38,269 nucleotides of DNA, from the NCBI GenBank assembly GCA_964538675.1, contig CAZIGM010000014.1:1-38269 (forward strand), read 5' to 3'. How positions within the stretch are numbered: position 1 is the first letter of the stretch; each line of letters starts with the position of its first letter. The notes below the pieces were generated by a model. The model was not told the DNA's origin and did not search any database. It saw only the letters and a list, made by a program, of their open reading frames with translations. This DNA comes from CAZIGM01 sp964538675. Lineage in GTDB: Bacteria > Bacillota > Bacilli > Tepidibacillales > Tepidibacillaceae. Below are positions 23,581-31,832 of the stretch, piece by piece. A program made the position numbers and the translations under genes.

Positions 23581-24957
23581 TTATATAGAGGGTATAACAA
23601 CTGTGAAGGTGCTACCTTCACCTAAATCGCTTTCTACTTCTAAGGTGCCACCATGTGCTTCTACATAACCTTTTGCAATAGACAACCCTAGACCAGTACC
23701 ACCTTGATCTCTTGATCTCGATGTATCAGTTCGATAAAAACGATCAAATATATGTTTTAAATGCTCTTCTGGAATGCCAGGTCCGTTATCTTCAACAATA
23801 ATATAAATGTTTTCATTTATTTTATCCTCATTTATTTTAATATTAATTCTACCATTCTCGGGAACGTGTCTTAAAGCATTTCCTACTAAATTAATAATAA
23901 CCTGAGTTATTCGGTCTGAATCTATATTTGCAATAATATCCTTATTACCAATTACCGAGAAATTTATATTTTTGTCTTCTTTAACCCATTCAAAATTACT
24001 AATTACACGTTGTGTTAAATCATAAATATTGGTTTTCATTTTATTTAAAGAAAGTCTACCTGCCTCAGCTAGACTTAATTGTTGTAAATCATTAACTAAT
24101 CTGCTCAATCTATAAACTTCATCACTAAGTTTTACTAATATCTCTTGGTTAGGTTCTATTACCCCTTCTTGTATAGATTCCAATTCTCCCCCAATAATAG
24201 AGATTGGTGTTCTTAATTCATGAGCAACGTCCGCCATTAAATTTTTACGTACTTGTTCATTTTCTTCAATTTTACTTGACATCTCATTAAATGCAGTCGC
24301 GAGCTGATGAAATTCATCTCTTGTCTCTACCTTAACTCTATATGATGTGTCCCCTTTAGATACTTGCTTAATTCCAGCCATTAATTTTTCCAGAGGTTTC
24401 GTTATCCTATTTGAAAAAAAGATTCCTAATAAAACAGCAGTCATTATCGATACAATCATTCCAAATATTATCGAATTTTTTGTTGAGGATGTAAATTGTT
24501 GTTCTAAGGAAATCAATCCTTCAATATTTTTTTGCAATACAACTAATTCCCCAATTTTGTCACCGTCTATTATCAAATCTTGATGTACACCCTCTATACT
24601 ATCAATATTTTCTCCAATATAATTAAGATCCGTATCTGCAACTATTATTCCATTAGCTTGAGCAACTACAATTTGCATTTTATTTTGAAAGTTAGTTGTA
24701 GACCCCCATTTCGGTCCTCTACCAATAAATTCTGTTTGATTAATATTCATTATTGATTGAACTTCATCCCAGTTACCATAAAAAGTATAATATTGCAATA
24801 ATAATTCTTCCCAATATACTATTTCTTGACTTTCATTTTTATTTATATAATCTTCAAAGTTAATTATCATTCTATTTTGAAAATAAGCAGATTGAACTAA
24901 ACCCATTAGTATAACAATGCTCGTAAAAGCAATTATTAACTTAATTCTTAGCTTCAT
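23581..24957 (-). CDS. Sensor histidine kinase (HAMP, HisKA, HATPase)
   Basis: This is a membrane sensor kinase of 458 residues. TM1 is at about 7-27, an extracytoplasmic sensor region at about 28-160, TM2 at 161-182, and HAMP at about 183-236 (RITKPLEKLMAGIKQVSKGD). HisKA has the phospho-acceptor His246 in DVAHELRTP, and the ATPase domain has N-box NLVGNALRHV, G1 DNGPGIPEEH and G2 GGTGLGLSIAKG. All catalytic elements are intact. It overlaps the response regulator gene by 4 bases (ATGA), so the pair is translationally coupled. Its signal is unknown; the secreted repeat protein encoded immediately upstream is a candidate partner or target. Confidence 0.96.
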   Translation of the reverse strand: MKLRIKLIIAFTSIVILMGLVQSAYFQNRMIINFEDYINKNESQEIVYWEELLLQYYTFYGNWDEVQSIMNINQTEFIGRGPKWGSTTNFQNKMQIVVAQANGIIVADTDLNYIGENIDSIEGVHQDLIIDGDKIGELVVLQKNIEGLISLEQQFTSSTKNSIIFGMIVSIMTAVLLGIFFSNRITKPLEKLMAGIKQVSKGDTSYRVKVETRDEFHQLATAFNEMSSKIEENEQVRKNLMADVAHELRTPISIIGGELESIQEGVIEPNQEILVKLSDEVYRLSRLVNDLQQLSLAEAGRLSLNKMKTNIYDLTQRVISNFEWVKEDKNINFSVIGNKDIIANIDSDRITQVIINLVGNALRHVPENGRINIKINEDKINENIYIIVEDNGPGIPEEHLKHIFDRFYRTDTSRSRDQGGTGLGLSIAKGYVEAHGGTLEVESDLGEGSTFTVVIPSI

Positions 24958-25658
24958 TCTTCTACACCAAATCGATAACCAATACCATATACAGTTATTA
25001 TATATTTTGGGTTGGCTGGATCTTCCTCTATTTTTCTTCGAAGATTACTTACATGGGTATCAATAGACCTTTCATAATTTATATAAGCCTCGCCCATAGC
25101 TATATTCATTAATTGCAATCTGCTAAATACTCTACCTGGTTTTTTTGCAAGCGCAAGTAGAATTTTAAATTCCGTTGGTGTAAGGTTGATTTTTTTCTCA
25201 TTTACATATGCGTCATATTCCGATGGAAATATCTTTACAACACCTCTTGTTATTGTTTCAAGTTCGCTATCCATTGTGTCATCTTCTTCATAGGTAGTTC
25301 TACGTAATACTGATTTAATTCTTGCAACCAACTCTCTTAAACTAAAGGGTTTTGTAATATAATCATCTGCTCCCATCTCAAGACCCAATAATTTATCTAT
25401 TTCTTCAGTTTTAGCAGTCAACATAATTACCGGCATCTTCTTATGATTAATTCTAATATCCCTTAATGTTTGAAAGCCGTCCATACCAGGCATCATTAAA
25501 TCTAATATGATTAGATCTGTTTTATTAACCTTCAATTTATCTAATGCTTCATAACCATTACTTGCCTCTATTATATTGTAGCCTTCGTTATGCAAATATT
25601 GTCGAATCATATCACGTATTTTTATTTCATCATCAACAACAAGAATTGTTTTTTGCAT
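24954..25658 (-). CDS. OmpR/PhoB-family response regulator
   Basis: The receiver domain (residues 1-120) has the acidic pair Asp9/Asp10, the phosphorylation site Asp53 in LIILDLMMPGMDG, Thr81 and Lys103. It is followed by a winged-helix DNA-binding domain (about 130-232) ending SIDTHVSNLRRKIEEDPANPKYIITVYGIGYRF. It is coupled to the overlapping kinase gene. The ribosome site GGGGAGG lies just before the ATG. The direct repeats at 26746-26790 upstream of the preceding gene are a plausible binding site. Confidence 0.96.
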   Translation of the reverse strand: MQKTILVVDDEIKIRDMIRQYLHNEGYNIIEASNGYEALDKLKVNKTDLIILDLMMPGMDGFQTLRDIRINHKKMPVIMLTAKTEEIDKLLGLEMGADDYITKPFSLRELVARIKSVLRRTTYEEDDTMDSELETITRGVVKIFPSEYDAYVNEKKINLTPTEFKILLALAKKPGRVFSRLQLMNIAMGEAYINYERSIDTHVSNLRRKIEEDPANPKYIITVYGIGYRFGVEE

Positions 25659-25696
25659 ATGATCCTCCCCTATAATTTATTCTTCTATCCTATTTT

Positions 25697-25732
25697 ACAA
25701 AGAAAACTTGGCAAATGCCAAGTTTTCTTTGT
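25697..25732 (-). terminator. Perfect 17-bp stem terminator/attenuator before the two-component genes
   Basis: ACAAAGAAAACTTGGCA pairs perfectly with its complement around a 2-base loop. It lies 17 bases after the stop of the secreted repeat protein and about 40 bases before the response regulator start. It probably ends most transcripts of the former and allows limited read-through into the kinase operon. Confidence 0.75.
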
Positions 25733-25748
25733 ATTTTATTATAAGTAT

Positions 25749-26681
25749 TTACAAGTTAATGTTACTGTTAACACTCCAGTTCCTTCCTTTACCTTGTCCA
25801 GTCTGAAAACTGGAATCATCACTATATAACCCTTGACCACTTTTTCCCATGCCGCCTCTACCTTGTTTAGAACCTATTCTACTATTTTGTACTTTATAAT
25901 TTATATTTTCTTCTAAATCTTCTAACACTGCTGCTCTTTGTTCTTCCGTTATTTGATTATCTTCTACTAGTTGATTTAATTGCTCTTCTGTAGCTTCCAC
26001 CAAATCATTAACTAATTGATCAGTTGATATTCCTTTATCATTTGCTATCTGCTCAATTGTTTGACCGTTTTGAACTAAGTCAAATAAATCAGTCGTTGTC
26101 ATTCCTAATTCGTTAGCTACAATATCATCAAATAGTTGATATCCGTAACCATTACCAATGCCAAATCCATATGCACCTTTTCCACCCATACCATAACTAG
26201 TACCAAAACCCGTATAACCTTTTCCGTTTCCATATCCAGAACTTGTTATAGCATATGTAACATCAGCTTCTAAATTATCTAAGATAGCTGTTCTTTGGGC
26301 TTCTGTGATGTAATTGTCGGCAACTAATTGGTTAGCTTCAACAGTGATTGCAACTACTAAATCATTTATTAGTTGTTTAGTTGAAATACCCTTTTCATTA
26401 GCAATCTGTTCTACTGTTTGACCTGCTTGAATTAAGTCAAGTAACTCAGACGTTGTCATTTCTAACTCAGTAGCAACAATATCATCATATAATCCGTAAA
26501 AACCTAAGCCCAAACCATATCCTCTTGTACTAGTAAAGTTTTGATTAAAATTCTGTTGATTATATGTCAGATTTTGAGAAGGAAAAGTTGTTGCTGCATC
26601 ACCTATAACTGGTCCAAACATTGAACCAACTGCTAATGCACAAATTACGACTCCTACAAATAAAACTCGCTTTAAATTCAC
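25749..26681 (-). CDS. Secreted protein with two tandem helical (DUF2680-like) domains
   Basis: A signal peptide (about 1-29, LFVGVVICALAVGSMFGPVIGDA) precedes two similar segments of about 80 residues (roughly 65-145 and 188-268). Each has the order DDIVAxELxMTTxxLxDLxQxGQT-EQIANxKGIST-QL-NDLV and a helix with TEAQR or TEEQR. Such units occur in secreted Bacillota proteins of the DUF2680/YckD-like type, of unknown function. The units are joined by Gly/Tyr-rich linkers (SYGMGGKGAYGFGIGNGYGY), and the C-terminus is Gly/Ser/Gln-rich. Start codon GTG, 9 bases after AAAGGAGG. It sits upstream of a response regulator and kinase on the same strand, which suggests an envelope-stress or metal-related role, as with periplasmic partners of other two-component systems. 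Confidence 0.8.
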   Translation of the reverse strand: MNLKRVLFVGVVICALAVGSMFGPVIGDAATTFPSQNLTYNQQNFNQNFTSTRGYGLGLGFYGLYDDIVATELEMTTSELLDLIQAGQTVEQIANEKGISTKQLINDLVVAITVEANQLVADNYITEAQRTAILDNLEADVTYAITSSGYGNGKGYTGFGTSYGMGGKGAYGFGIGNGYGYQLFDDIVANELGMTTTDLFDLVQNGQTIEQIANDKGISTDQLVNDLVEATEEQLNQLVEDNQITEEQRAAVLEDLEENINYKVQNSRIGSKQGRGGMGKSGQGLYSDDSSFQTGQGKGRNWSVNSNINL

Positions 26682-26745
26682 GTGAATTATCCTCCTTTCC
26701 TAACATTATTGTATACCTCTAATAGGCTACAACTCTAGTATAGAC

Positions 26746-26790
26746 AAAAATGTTTAAGGAGTTTTCTCAAAAATGTTAAGATTATCTTAA
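26746..26790 (-). promoter_or_regulatory. Direct repeats, candidate response-regulator site
   Basis: On the minus strand CTTAACATTTTTGAG is followed about 22 bases later by CTTAAACATTTTTGTC, two helical turns apart, and the first copy overlaps a perfect palindrome TTAAGATTATCTTAA (26776-26790). A -10-like TATACT lies directly after the second copy. OmpR-type regulators bind such direct repeats upstream of the -10 of activated promoters, so this may control the secreted protein gene. Confidence 0.4.
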
Positions 26791-26797
26791 GTTATCC

Positions 26798-27571
26798 TTA
26801 CATTACCCCTAATATATGATAACCACTATCTACGTGTATTACTTCTCCAGTTATTCCTCTTGACAAATTGCTGATTAAAAATAATGCCGTATCACCAACC
26901 TCGCTTGGATCGGTAGTCCTTCTTAAAGGTGCTTTTTCTTCAATTTCAGAAAGTATATTTTTAAAATCCTTAACACCTTTTGCCGATAAAGTTCTAATCG
27001 GTCCAGCAGAAATTGCGTTAACGCGAATATTATTTGTTCCCATATCATTAGCAAGATACTTAACACTGCTTTCTAATGCCGCTTTTGCTACACCCATAAC
27101 ATTATAATTTTTTACTACTCTTTCTCCGCCAAGATAAGTTAAGGTAATAATACTACCCCCGTCTGTCATTAATGATTCTGCTTCTCTAGCAACTGCGACA
27201 AGCGAATATGAACTAATCTCTTGTGCCATTAGATAACCATCACGAGATGTATTTACGTATCTACCTTGTAGCTCCTCTACTCTTGCATAAGCAATGCTAT
27301 GTACTACCCCATGTATTACATCTATCTCTTCCTTCAAATTTTTAAATAAAGACTTAATATCTTCATCCTTAGTTATATCACATTGAAAAAATAATGAATC
27401 TTTCATATCTTCTGTCAAATCAAGAATGTTCTTCTCAAATTTTTCATTTTGGTACGTAAATATTAATCTTGCACCAGCACTATACAATGATTGTGCAATA
27501 GAAAAGGCTATGCTTCTTTTATTCGCAACACCCATAATTAGTATGTTCTTGCCTGATAAAAGCTGATTCAT
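26798..27571 (-). CDS. fabI: FabI, enoyl-[acyl-carrier-protein] reductase (NADH)
   Basis: FabI reduces trans-2-enoyl-ACP to acyl-ACP in the last step of each fatty-acid elongation cycle. The 257-residue protein is an atypical short-chain dehydrogenase: MGVANKRSIAFSIAQSL is the FabI form of the nucleotide-binding motif, catalytic YNVMGVAK gives the Tyr-x6-Lys pair, and the end SRGITGEVIHVDSGYHILG is typical. The frame can be read from TTG at 27586, but GGAGGG lies between it and the ATG at 27571 (MNQLLSGKNIL), so 27571 is used. It is divergent from pyruvate carboxylase, with a promoter at 27632-27660. Confidence 0.96.
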   Translation of the reverse strand: MNQLLSGKNILIMGVANKRSIAFSIAQSLYSAGARLIFTYQNEKFEKNILDLTEDMKDSLFFQCDITKDEDIKSLFKNLKEEIDVIHGVVHSIAYARVEELQGRYVNTSRDGYLMAQEISSYSLVAVAREAESLMTDGGSIITLTYLGGERVVKNYNVMGVAKAALESSVKYLANDMGTNNIRVNAISAGPIRTLSAKGVKDFKNILSEIEEKAPLRRTTDPSEVGDTALFLISNLSRGITGEVIHVDSGYHILGVM

Positions 27572-27606
27572 TATATATCCCTCCAATAATTTAATAAATT
27601 TTTAAA

Positions 27607-27621
27607 TTAGATAAGTACTAA
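27607..27621 (-). promoter_or_regulatory. Weak FapR-like box downstream of the fabI promoter
   Basis: The minus strand reads TTAGTACTTATCTAA, with TTAG/CTAA ends and the TTAGTAC half-site of FapR operators, but it is two bases shorter than the usual 17-base palindrome. It falls about 4-18 bases after the expected transcription start, where FapR sites often sit. Tentative. Confidence 0.25.
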
Positions 27622-27631
27622 AATATTTCTA

Positions 27632-27660
27632 ATTATAGCATATTGAAAAACAATTGCCAT
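27632..27660 (-). promoter_or_regulatory. Candidate fabI promoter
   Basis: The minus strand has a perfect -10 TATAAT (27632-27637), 17 bases from a weak -35 ATGGCA (27655-27660). Confidence 0.5.
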
Positions 27661-27693
27661 TAGATAATAGTATAGTATACCTTTATTAAGATA

Positions 27694-27758
27694 GGATAAT
27701 CCCTCCACTTACACACAAAGTGAGCAAGACTCGCTAATGGAATAAAGTTCAGTTTTAT
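27694..27758 (+). repeat. Dispersed structured repeat, truncated copy E
   Basis: It joins the left part (ATAATCCCTCCACTTACACA, AGTGAGCAAGACTCGCTAATGG) directly to the right end (AATAAAGTTCAGTTTTAT). The whole middle and 3' core are missing. It lies in the fabI-pyc divergent space. Confidence 0.65.
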
Positions 27759-27846
27759 ATCTACTAAGAATATCTATTCTATTTTTAATAAGAATAAGAT
27801 AAACTATAAAATATATCATTTTCAGAAATTTCTTAATAATTCTTTA

Positions 27847-27863
27847 TTAATATGATATATTAA
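27847..27863. promoter_or_regulatory. Inverted repeat upstream of pyc
   Basis: TTAATAT and ATATTAA flank GAT, a perfect 7-base inverted repeat 34 bases before the pyc start. It could be an operator, but the sequence is very AT-rich. Confidence 0.25.
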
Positions 27864-27896
27864 TGTGATAAAGAAACTAAAATCGAGGTGAACAAT

Positions 27897-30800
27897 ATGG
27901 AAATTAAAAAAATTGATAAAATATTGGTTGCAAATAGAGGAGAAATAGCAACAAGAATTTTTCGAGCTTGCACAGAATTAGGTATTAGAACTGTTGCAAT
28001 TTACTCCGAAGAAGATGAAGTTTCACTTCACCGTTTTAAAGCTGATGAAGCTTACTTAATTGGTGAAGGAAAAGGACCAATAGAAGCTTACCTTGATATT
28101 GAGGGTATTATTGAATTAGCTAAACGTAATGATGTAGATGCTATTCATCCTGGATATGGTTTCCTATCCGAAAATCAAGAATTTGCAAAACGATGTGAAG
28201 AAGAAGGGATAAAATTTATTGGACCAAAACCAGAACATATTAATATATTTGGTGACAAAATACAAGCACGTAAAACTGCTATACAAAGTAAAATCCCAGT
28301 TATTCCTGGTACTGAGGATCCAATAGAACATACACAAGATGCAATCTTTTTTGCTAAAGAACATGGCTATCCTATTATAGTTAAAGCAGCCTCTGGAGGC
28401 GGAGGTCGTGGCATGCGTATCGTTAGAAATAGAGATGAACTTGAAGAATCAATTGATAGAGCGCGTTCCGAAGCAAAATCTGCTTTTGGTGATTCAAAGG
28501 TTTATATAGAAAAATTTTTAGAAAAACCAAAACATATTGAGGTTCAAATAATTGGTGATAATTATGGAAACATTATTCATCTGTTTGAAAGGGATTGTTC
28601 TATTCAAAGAAGACATCAAAAAGTCGTAGAAGTTGCCCCTTCACTTTCTTTATCTGAAGAATTACGAAGCAAAATAATTGAAGCCGCTCTAACATTAATG
28701 AAGAATGTTGGTTATATTAATGCTGGAACCGTTGAATTTTTAGTAACAAATGAAAATTTTTACTTTATTGAAGTTAACCCTCGTATACAAGTGGAACATA
28801 CAATTACCGAATTAATAACAGGTATAGATATTGTTGAAACACAGATAAAAATAGCTCAAGGATTACCGTTAAATCATGAAGATATTTCAATCAACTCTCA
28901 AGATGATATAGTGCAAAATGGCTATGCAATTCAATGTCGAGTTACAACAGAAGATCCAGAAAATAATTTTATGCCTGATTACGGTAAGATTAATGTATAT
29001 CGTTCAGCTAGCGGTTTTGGGATTAGATTAGATGCGGGAAGCGCATTTCCCGGAGCAAATATAACACCACATTATGATTCATTACTTGTAAAAGTATCTG
29101 CTTATGCAAAAACACCAAAAGACGCAGCCGCAAAGATGGTAAGAACCTTGAAAGAGTTCCGAATTAGAGGAGTAAAATCAAATATTTTATTTCTAAAGAA
29201 TGTAGTTGAGCACCCTGATTTTATTAGTGGTAATTATAGTACAGTTTTTATCGATACTCATCCAGAATTGTTTAATTTCCCAATTCGTCAAGATAGGGCA
29301 ACAAAGTTGCTTTCTTATATTGGAGATATTACTGTAAATGGGTACCCAAATTTAGCTAAATCTGAGAAGCCAATATTTGTTAAGCCTAGAGTACCCATAA
29401 CACATATTTATGACCCTTATCCTAAGGGAACAAAACAATTATTAGATCAATATGGAGTTGATAATTTTTGCAAATGGATTAGCGAACAGAAGAAAGTTCT
29501 CATTACAGATACAACCTTTAGAGATGCTCATCAATCTTTGATTGCAACCAGAGTCCGTACAAATGATATGGTTACAATCGCTGAAGCAACTGGAAAACTT
29601 GCCTCAGAATTATTTTCTATCGAGATGTGGGGTGGTGCTACATTTGATACAAGTATGCGCTTTCTAAAAGAATCACCTTGGAGACGTCTTACAATTTTAA
29701 GAGAAAAGATTCCTAATATATTATTTCAAATGCTCTTAAGAGGCGCGAATGCAGTTGGTTACACAAATTATCCTGATAACGTAATCAAAGCATTTATAAA
29801 GGAATCCGCAGAAGCAGGGATAGATGTTTTTAGAATTTTTGATAGCCTAAATTGGATAGAGAATATGAAATTATCAATAAATACTGTTAGAGAGAGTGGT
29901 AAAATTGCTGAAGCAGCTATATGCTATGCAGGCGATATTTTGGACCCAAAAAGAGACAAATACAGTCTTAATTATTACGTGAACTTAGCAAAAGAATTAG
30001 AAAATGCAGGAGCAAATATTATTGGCATTAAAGATATGGCAGGGTTACTAAAACCATACGCCTCATATAAATTAGTAAAGACCTTAAAAGAGGAAGTTGG
30101 AATTCCTATACATCTACATACTCATGATACAAGTGGTAATGGTCAATCTACTATAATGAAAGCGATTGAGGCTAACGTAGATATTGTTGATACTGCAATA
30201 AGTTCAATGTCTGGGCTTACTTCTCAACCGAGTTTAAATGGCTTAGTTGCTCTATTAGAAGGGCAAGATAGAGCGTCAGAGTTTAACCATTCTAACTTAC
30301 AAACTTTAAGCAATTATTGGGAGGATGTAAGAGGATTCTATAGTGGTTTTGAAAGTAAAATGATAGCTAGTAGTGCCGAAATATACAAACATGAAATGCC
30401 AGGTGGGCAATATAGCAATCTTATGCAACAAGCTTCAGCTGTTGGCCTTGGAGATAAATTTGAGGATGTAAAAGAAACGTACGCAACAGTTAATAAAATG
30501 TTTGGTGATATCATTAAGGTAACCCCTTCTTCTAAAGTAGTTGGAGATATGGCTTTATTTATGGTGCAAAATAATCTTACTGAAGAAGAAGTTTATTCTA
30601 GAGGTGAACAACTTGCATTCCCTAACTCGGTAGTAGAATTTTTCCAAGGATATTTAGGTCAGCCATATGGTGGATTTCCGCAAAAATTACAAAAAATCAT
30701 TTTAAAAGAGCGGGATTACATTACATATAGACCTGGAGAATTATTACTTCCTGCTAATTTCGAAAAAACAGAGCAAGATCTAAAAGAAATATTAAATAGA

Positions 30801-31358
30801 GAGATAACTTCACATGATGTTTTATCATATTTACTATACCCAAAGGTATTTATCGAATTTGAAGAACATTTAGCAGATTATAGCAGAGTATTAGCATTAG
30901 ATACACCAACATTTTTTTACGGAATGAACTTAGGTGAAAAAATTGCTGTAGAAATAGAACAGGGAAAAACATTAATTATTAAACTTACTCAGATTGGTAA
31001 GTTGCATTCCGATGGAACTAGAACAATTTATTTTGAACTTAATGGTGTTCCAAGAGAAGTAGTAATTGAGGATAAAATGGCAAACGTTGCTGTTCATAAG
31101 GTTTTGAAAGCTGAGAAAAATAACCCGAACCATATCGGAGCTTCAATGCCAGGAAAAGTTCTGAAATTACTCGTCAAAAAAGGTGATAAAGTTAAAAAAG
31201 GTGATAATATTGTAATAACCGAAGCAATGAAAATGGAAACTACAATACAAGCTTCCTTTGAAGCAATTATTAAAGAAGTATACGTAAGCCCAGGAGACAT
31301 AATCGAGGCTAAGGATTTGCTTATTGAATTAGAGCAAATTATTAAAGCAGAAGAATAA
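27897..31358 (+). CDS. pyc: Pyruvate carboxylase
   Basis: Pyruvate carboxylase is a biotin enzyme that makes oxaloacetate from pyruvate, bicarbonate and ATP (anaplerosis and gluconeogenesis). The single 1153-residue chain has all domains. Biotin carboxylase is at about 1-455 (start KILVANRGEIATRIFRA, ATP loop AASGGGGRGMRI, FIEVNPRIQVEHT). Carboxyltransferase is at about 530-810 (TDTTFRDAHQSL, metal-binding HLHTHDTSG). A PYC/OADA linker domain follows at about 830-1040. The C-terminal biotinyl domain has the lysine in EAMKMET (Lys1112). The GTG at 27888 is part of the ribosome site GAGGTG; ATG 27897 is the start. The thioesterase gene follows after 21 bases. Confidence 0.97.
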   Translation: MEIKKIDKILVANRGEIATRIFRACTELGIRTVAIYSEEDEVSLHRFKADEAYLIGEGKGPIEAYLDIEGIIELAKRNDVDAIHPGYGFLSENQEFAKRCEEEGIKFIGPKPEHINIFGDKIQARKTAIQSKIPVIPGTEDPIEHTQDAIFFAKEHGYPIIVKAASGGGGRGMRIVRNRDELEESIDRARSEAKSAFGDSKVYIEKFLEKPKHIEVQIIGDNYGNIIHLFERDCSIQRRHQKVVEVAPSLSLSEELRSKIIEAALTLMKNVGYINAGTVEFLVTNENFYFIEVNPRIQVEHTITELITGIDIVETQIKIAQGLPLNHEDISINSQDDIVQNGYAIQCRVTTEDPENNFMPDYGKINVYRSASGFGIRLDAGSAFPGANITPHYDSLLVKVSAYAKTPKDAAAKMVRTLKEFRIRGVKSNILFLKNVVEHPDFISGNYSTVFIDTHPELFNFPIRQDRATKLLSYIGDITVNGYPNLAKSEKPIFVKPRVPITHIYDPYPKGTKQLLDQYGVDNFCKWISEQKKVLITDTTFRDAHQSLIATRVRTNDMVTIAEATGKLASELFSIEMWGGATFDTSMRFLKESPWRRLTILREKIPNILFQMLLRGANAVGYTNYPDNVIKAFIKESAEAGIDVFRIFDSLNWIENMKLSINTVRESGKIAEAAICYAGDILDPKRDKYSLNYYVNLAKELENAGANIIGIKDMAGLLKPYASYKLVKTLKEEVGIPIHLHTHDTSGNGQSTIMKAIEANVDIVDTAISSMSGLTSQPSLNGLVALLEGQDRASEFNHSNLQTLSNYWEDVRGFYSGFESKMIASSAEIYKHEMPGGQYSNLMQQASAVGLGDKFEDVKETYATVNKMFGDIIKVTPSSKVVGDMALFMVQNNLTEEEVYSRGEQLAFPNSVVEFFQGYLGQPYGGFPQKLQKIILKERDYITYRPGELLLPANFEKTEQDLKEILNREITSHDVLSYLLYPKVFIEFEEHLADYSRVLALDTPTFFYGMNLGEKIAVEIEQGKTLIIKLTQIGKLHSDGTRTIYFELNGVPREVVIEDKMANVAVHKVLKAEKNNPNHIGASMPGKVLKLLVKKGDKVKKGDNIVITEAMKMETTIQASFEAIIKEVYVSPGDIIEAKDLLIELEQIIKAEE

Positions 31359-31379
31359 TATATAAAAGGTGAAATTAGA

Positions 31380-31769
31380 ATGGATTACAATTTAACTGTT
31401 GGTTTAAAAGCAAAGAAAAAACTTAAAGTATCCTACAACGAGACGGCTAAAAATATAAATAGTGGACTTTTAGAAGTACTATCCACACCTTCAGTAATAG
31501 CTTTAATGGAATCATCAGCAGTTGACGCCGTTCAATATTATTTACCTAATGGATTTAGTACGGTTGGCATTTTAGTTGATATTAAACATATTGCTGCAAC
31601 TCCTGTTGGTATGTTTGTAACTTCAGAAGCTGAATTAATTGATATTGATGGTAGAAAACTAAGATTTAGAATAAAATCCTTTGATGATAAAGAAATAGTT
31701 AGTGAAGGAATTCATGAACGATTTATAGTCGAAAACGAAAAATTTCTAAAAAAGGCTTATAGTAAGTAA
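31380..31769 (+). CDS. Hotdog-fold thioesterase, FlK-like
   Basis: This 129-residue protein belongs to the hotdog thioesterase group that includes fluoroacetyl-CoA thioesterase FlK. It contains the group's catalytic Thr/Glu region (STPSVIALMESSAVDA) and the histidine in VDIKHIAATPVGM. The general role would be hydrolysis of an acyl-CoA; nothing indicates a fluorinated substrate here. It follows pyc by 21 bases and precedes a terminator, so both are probably one transcript. This suggests housekeeping of a short acyl-CoA made in central metabolism. The start has a GGTG ribosome site. Confidence 0.88.
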   Translation: MDYNLTVGLKAKKKLKVSYNETAKNINSGLLEVLSTPSVIALMESSAVDAVQYYLPNGFSTVGILVDIKHIAATPVGMFVTSEAELIDIDGRKLRFRIKSFDDKEIVSEGIHERFIVENEKFLKKAYSK

Positions 31770-31770
31770 A

Positions 31771-31811
31771 AAAAGACAGAGAGGTGTTCTTAAAACATAT
31801 CTCTGTCTTTT
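31771..31811. terminator. Bidirectional terminator between the thioesterase and amidase genes
   Basis: AAAAGACAGAGA pairs perfectly with TCTCTGTCTTTT around a 17-base loop, with T-runs at the end on both strands. It serves both convergent genes. Confidence 0.9.
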
Positions 31812-31832
31812 CGTTTCATGTGTTTATTTAAA

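Noticed and set aside
27847..27863. pyc-side palindrome as a firm operator
   Set aside because: In DNA this rich in A and T a 7-base inverted repeat arises easily; kept only as a low-confidence site.
31380..31769. Fluoroacetate resistance function for the FlK-like thioesterase
   Set aside because: FlK-like hotdog proteins are common in bacteria with no exposure to fluoroacetate; context (pyruvate carboxylase) suggests a general acyl-CoA role.
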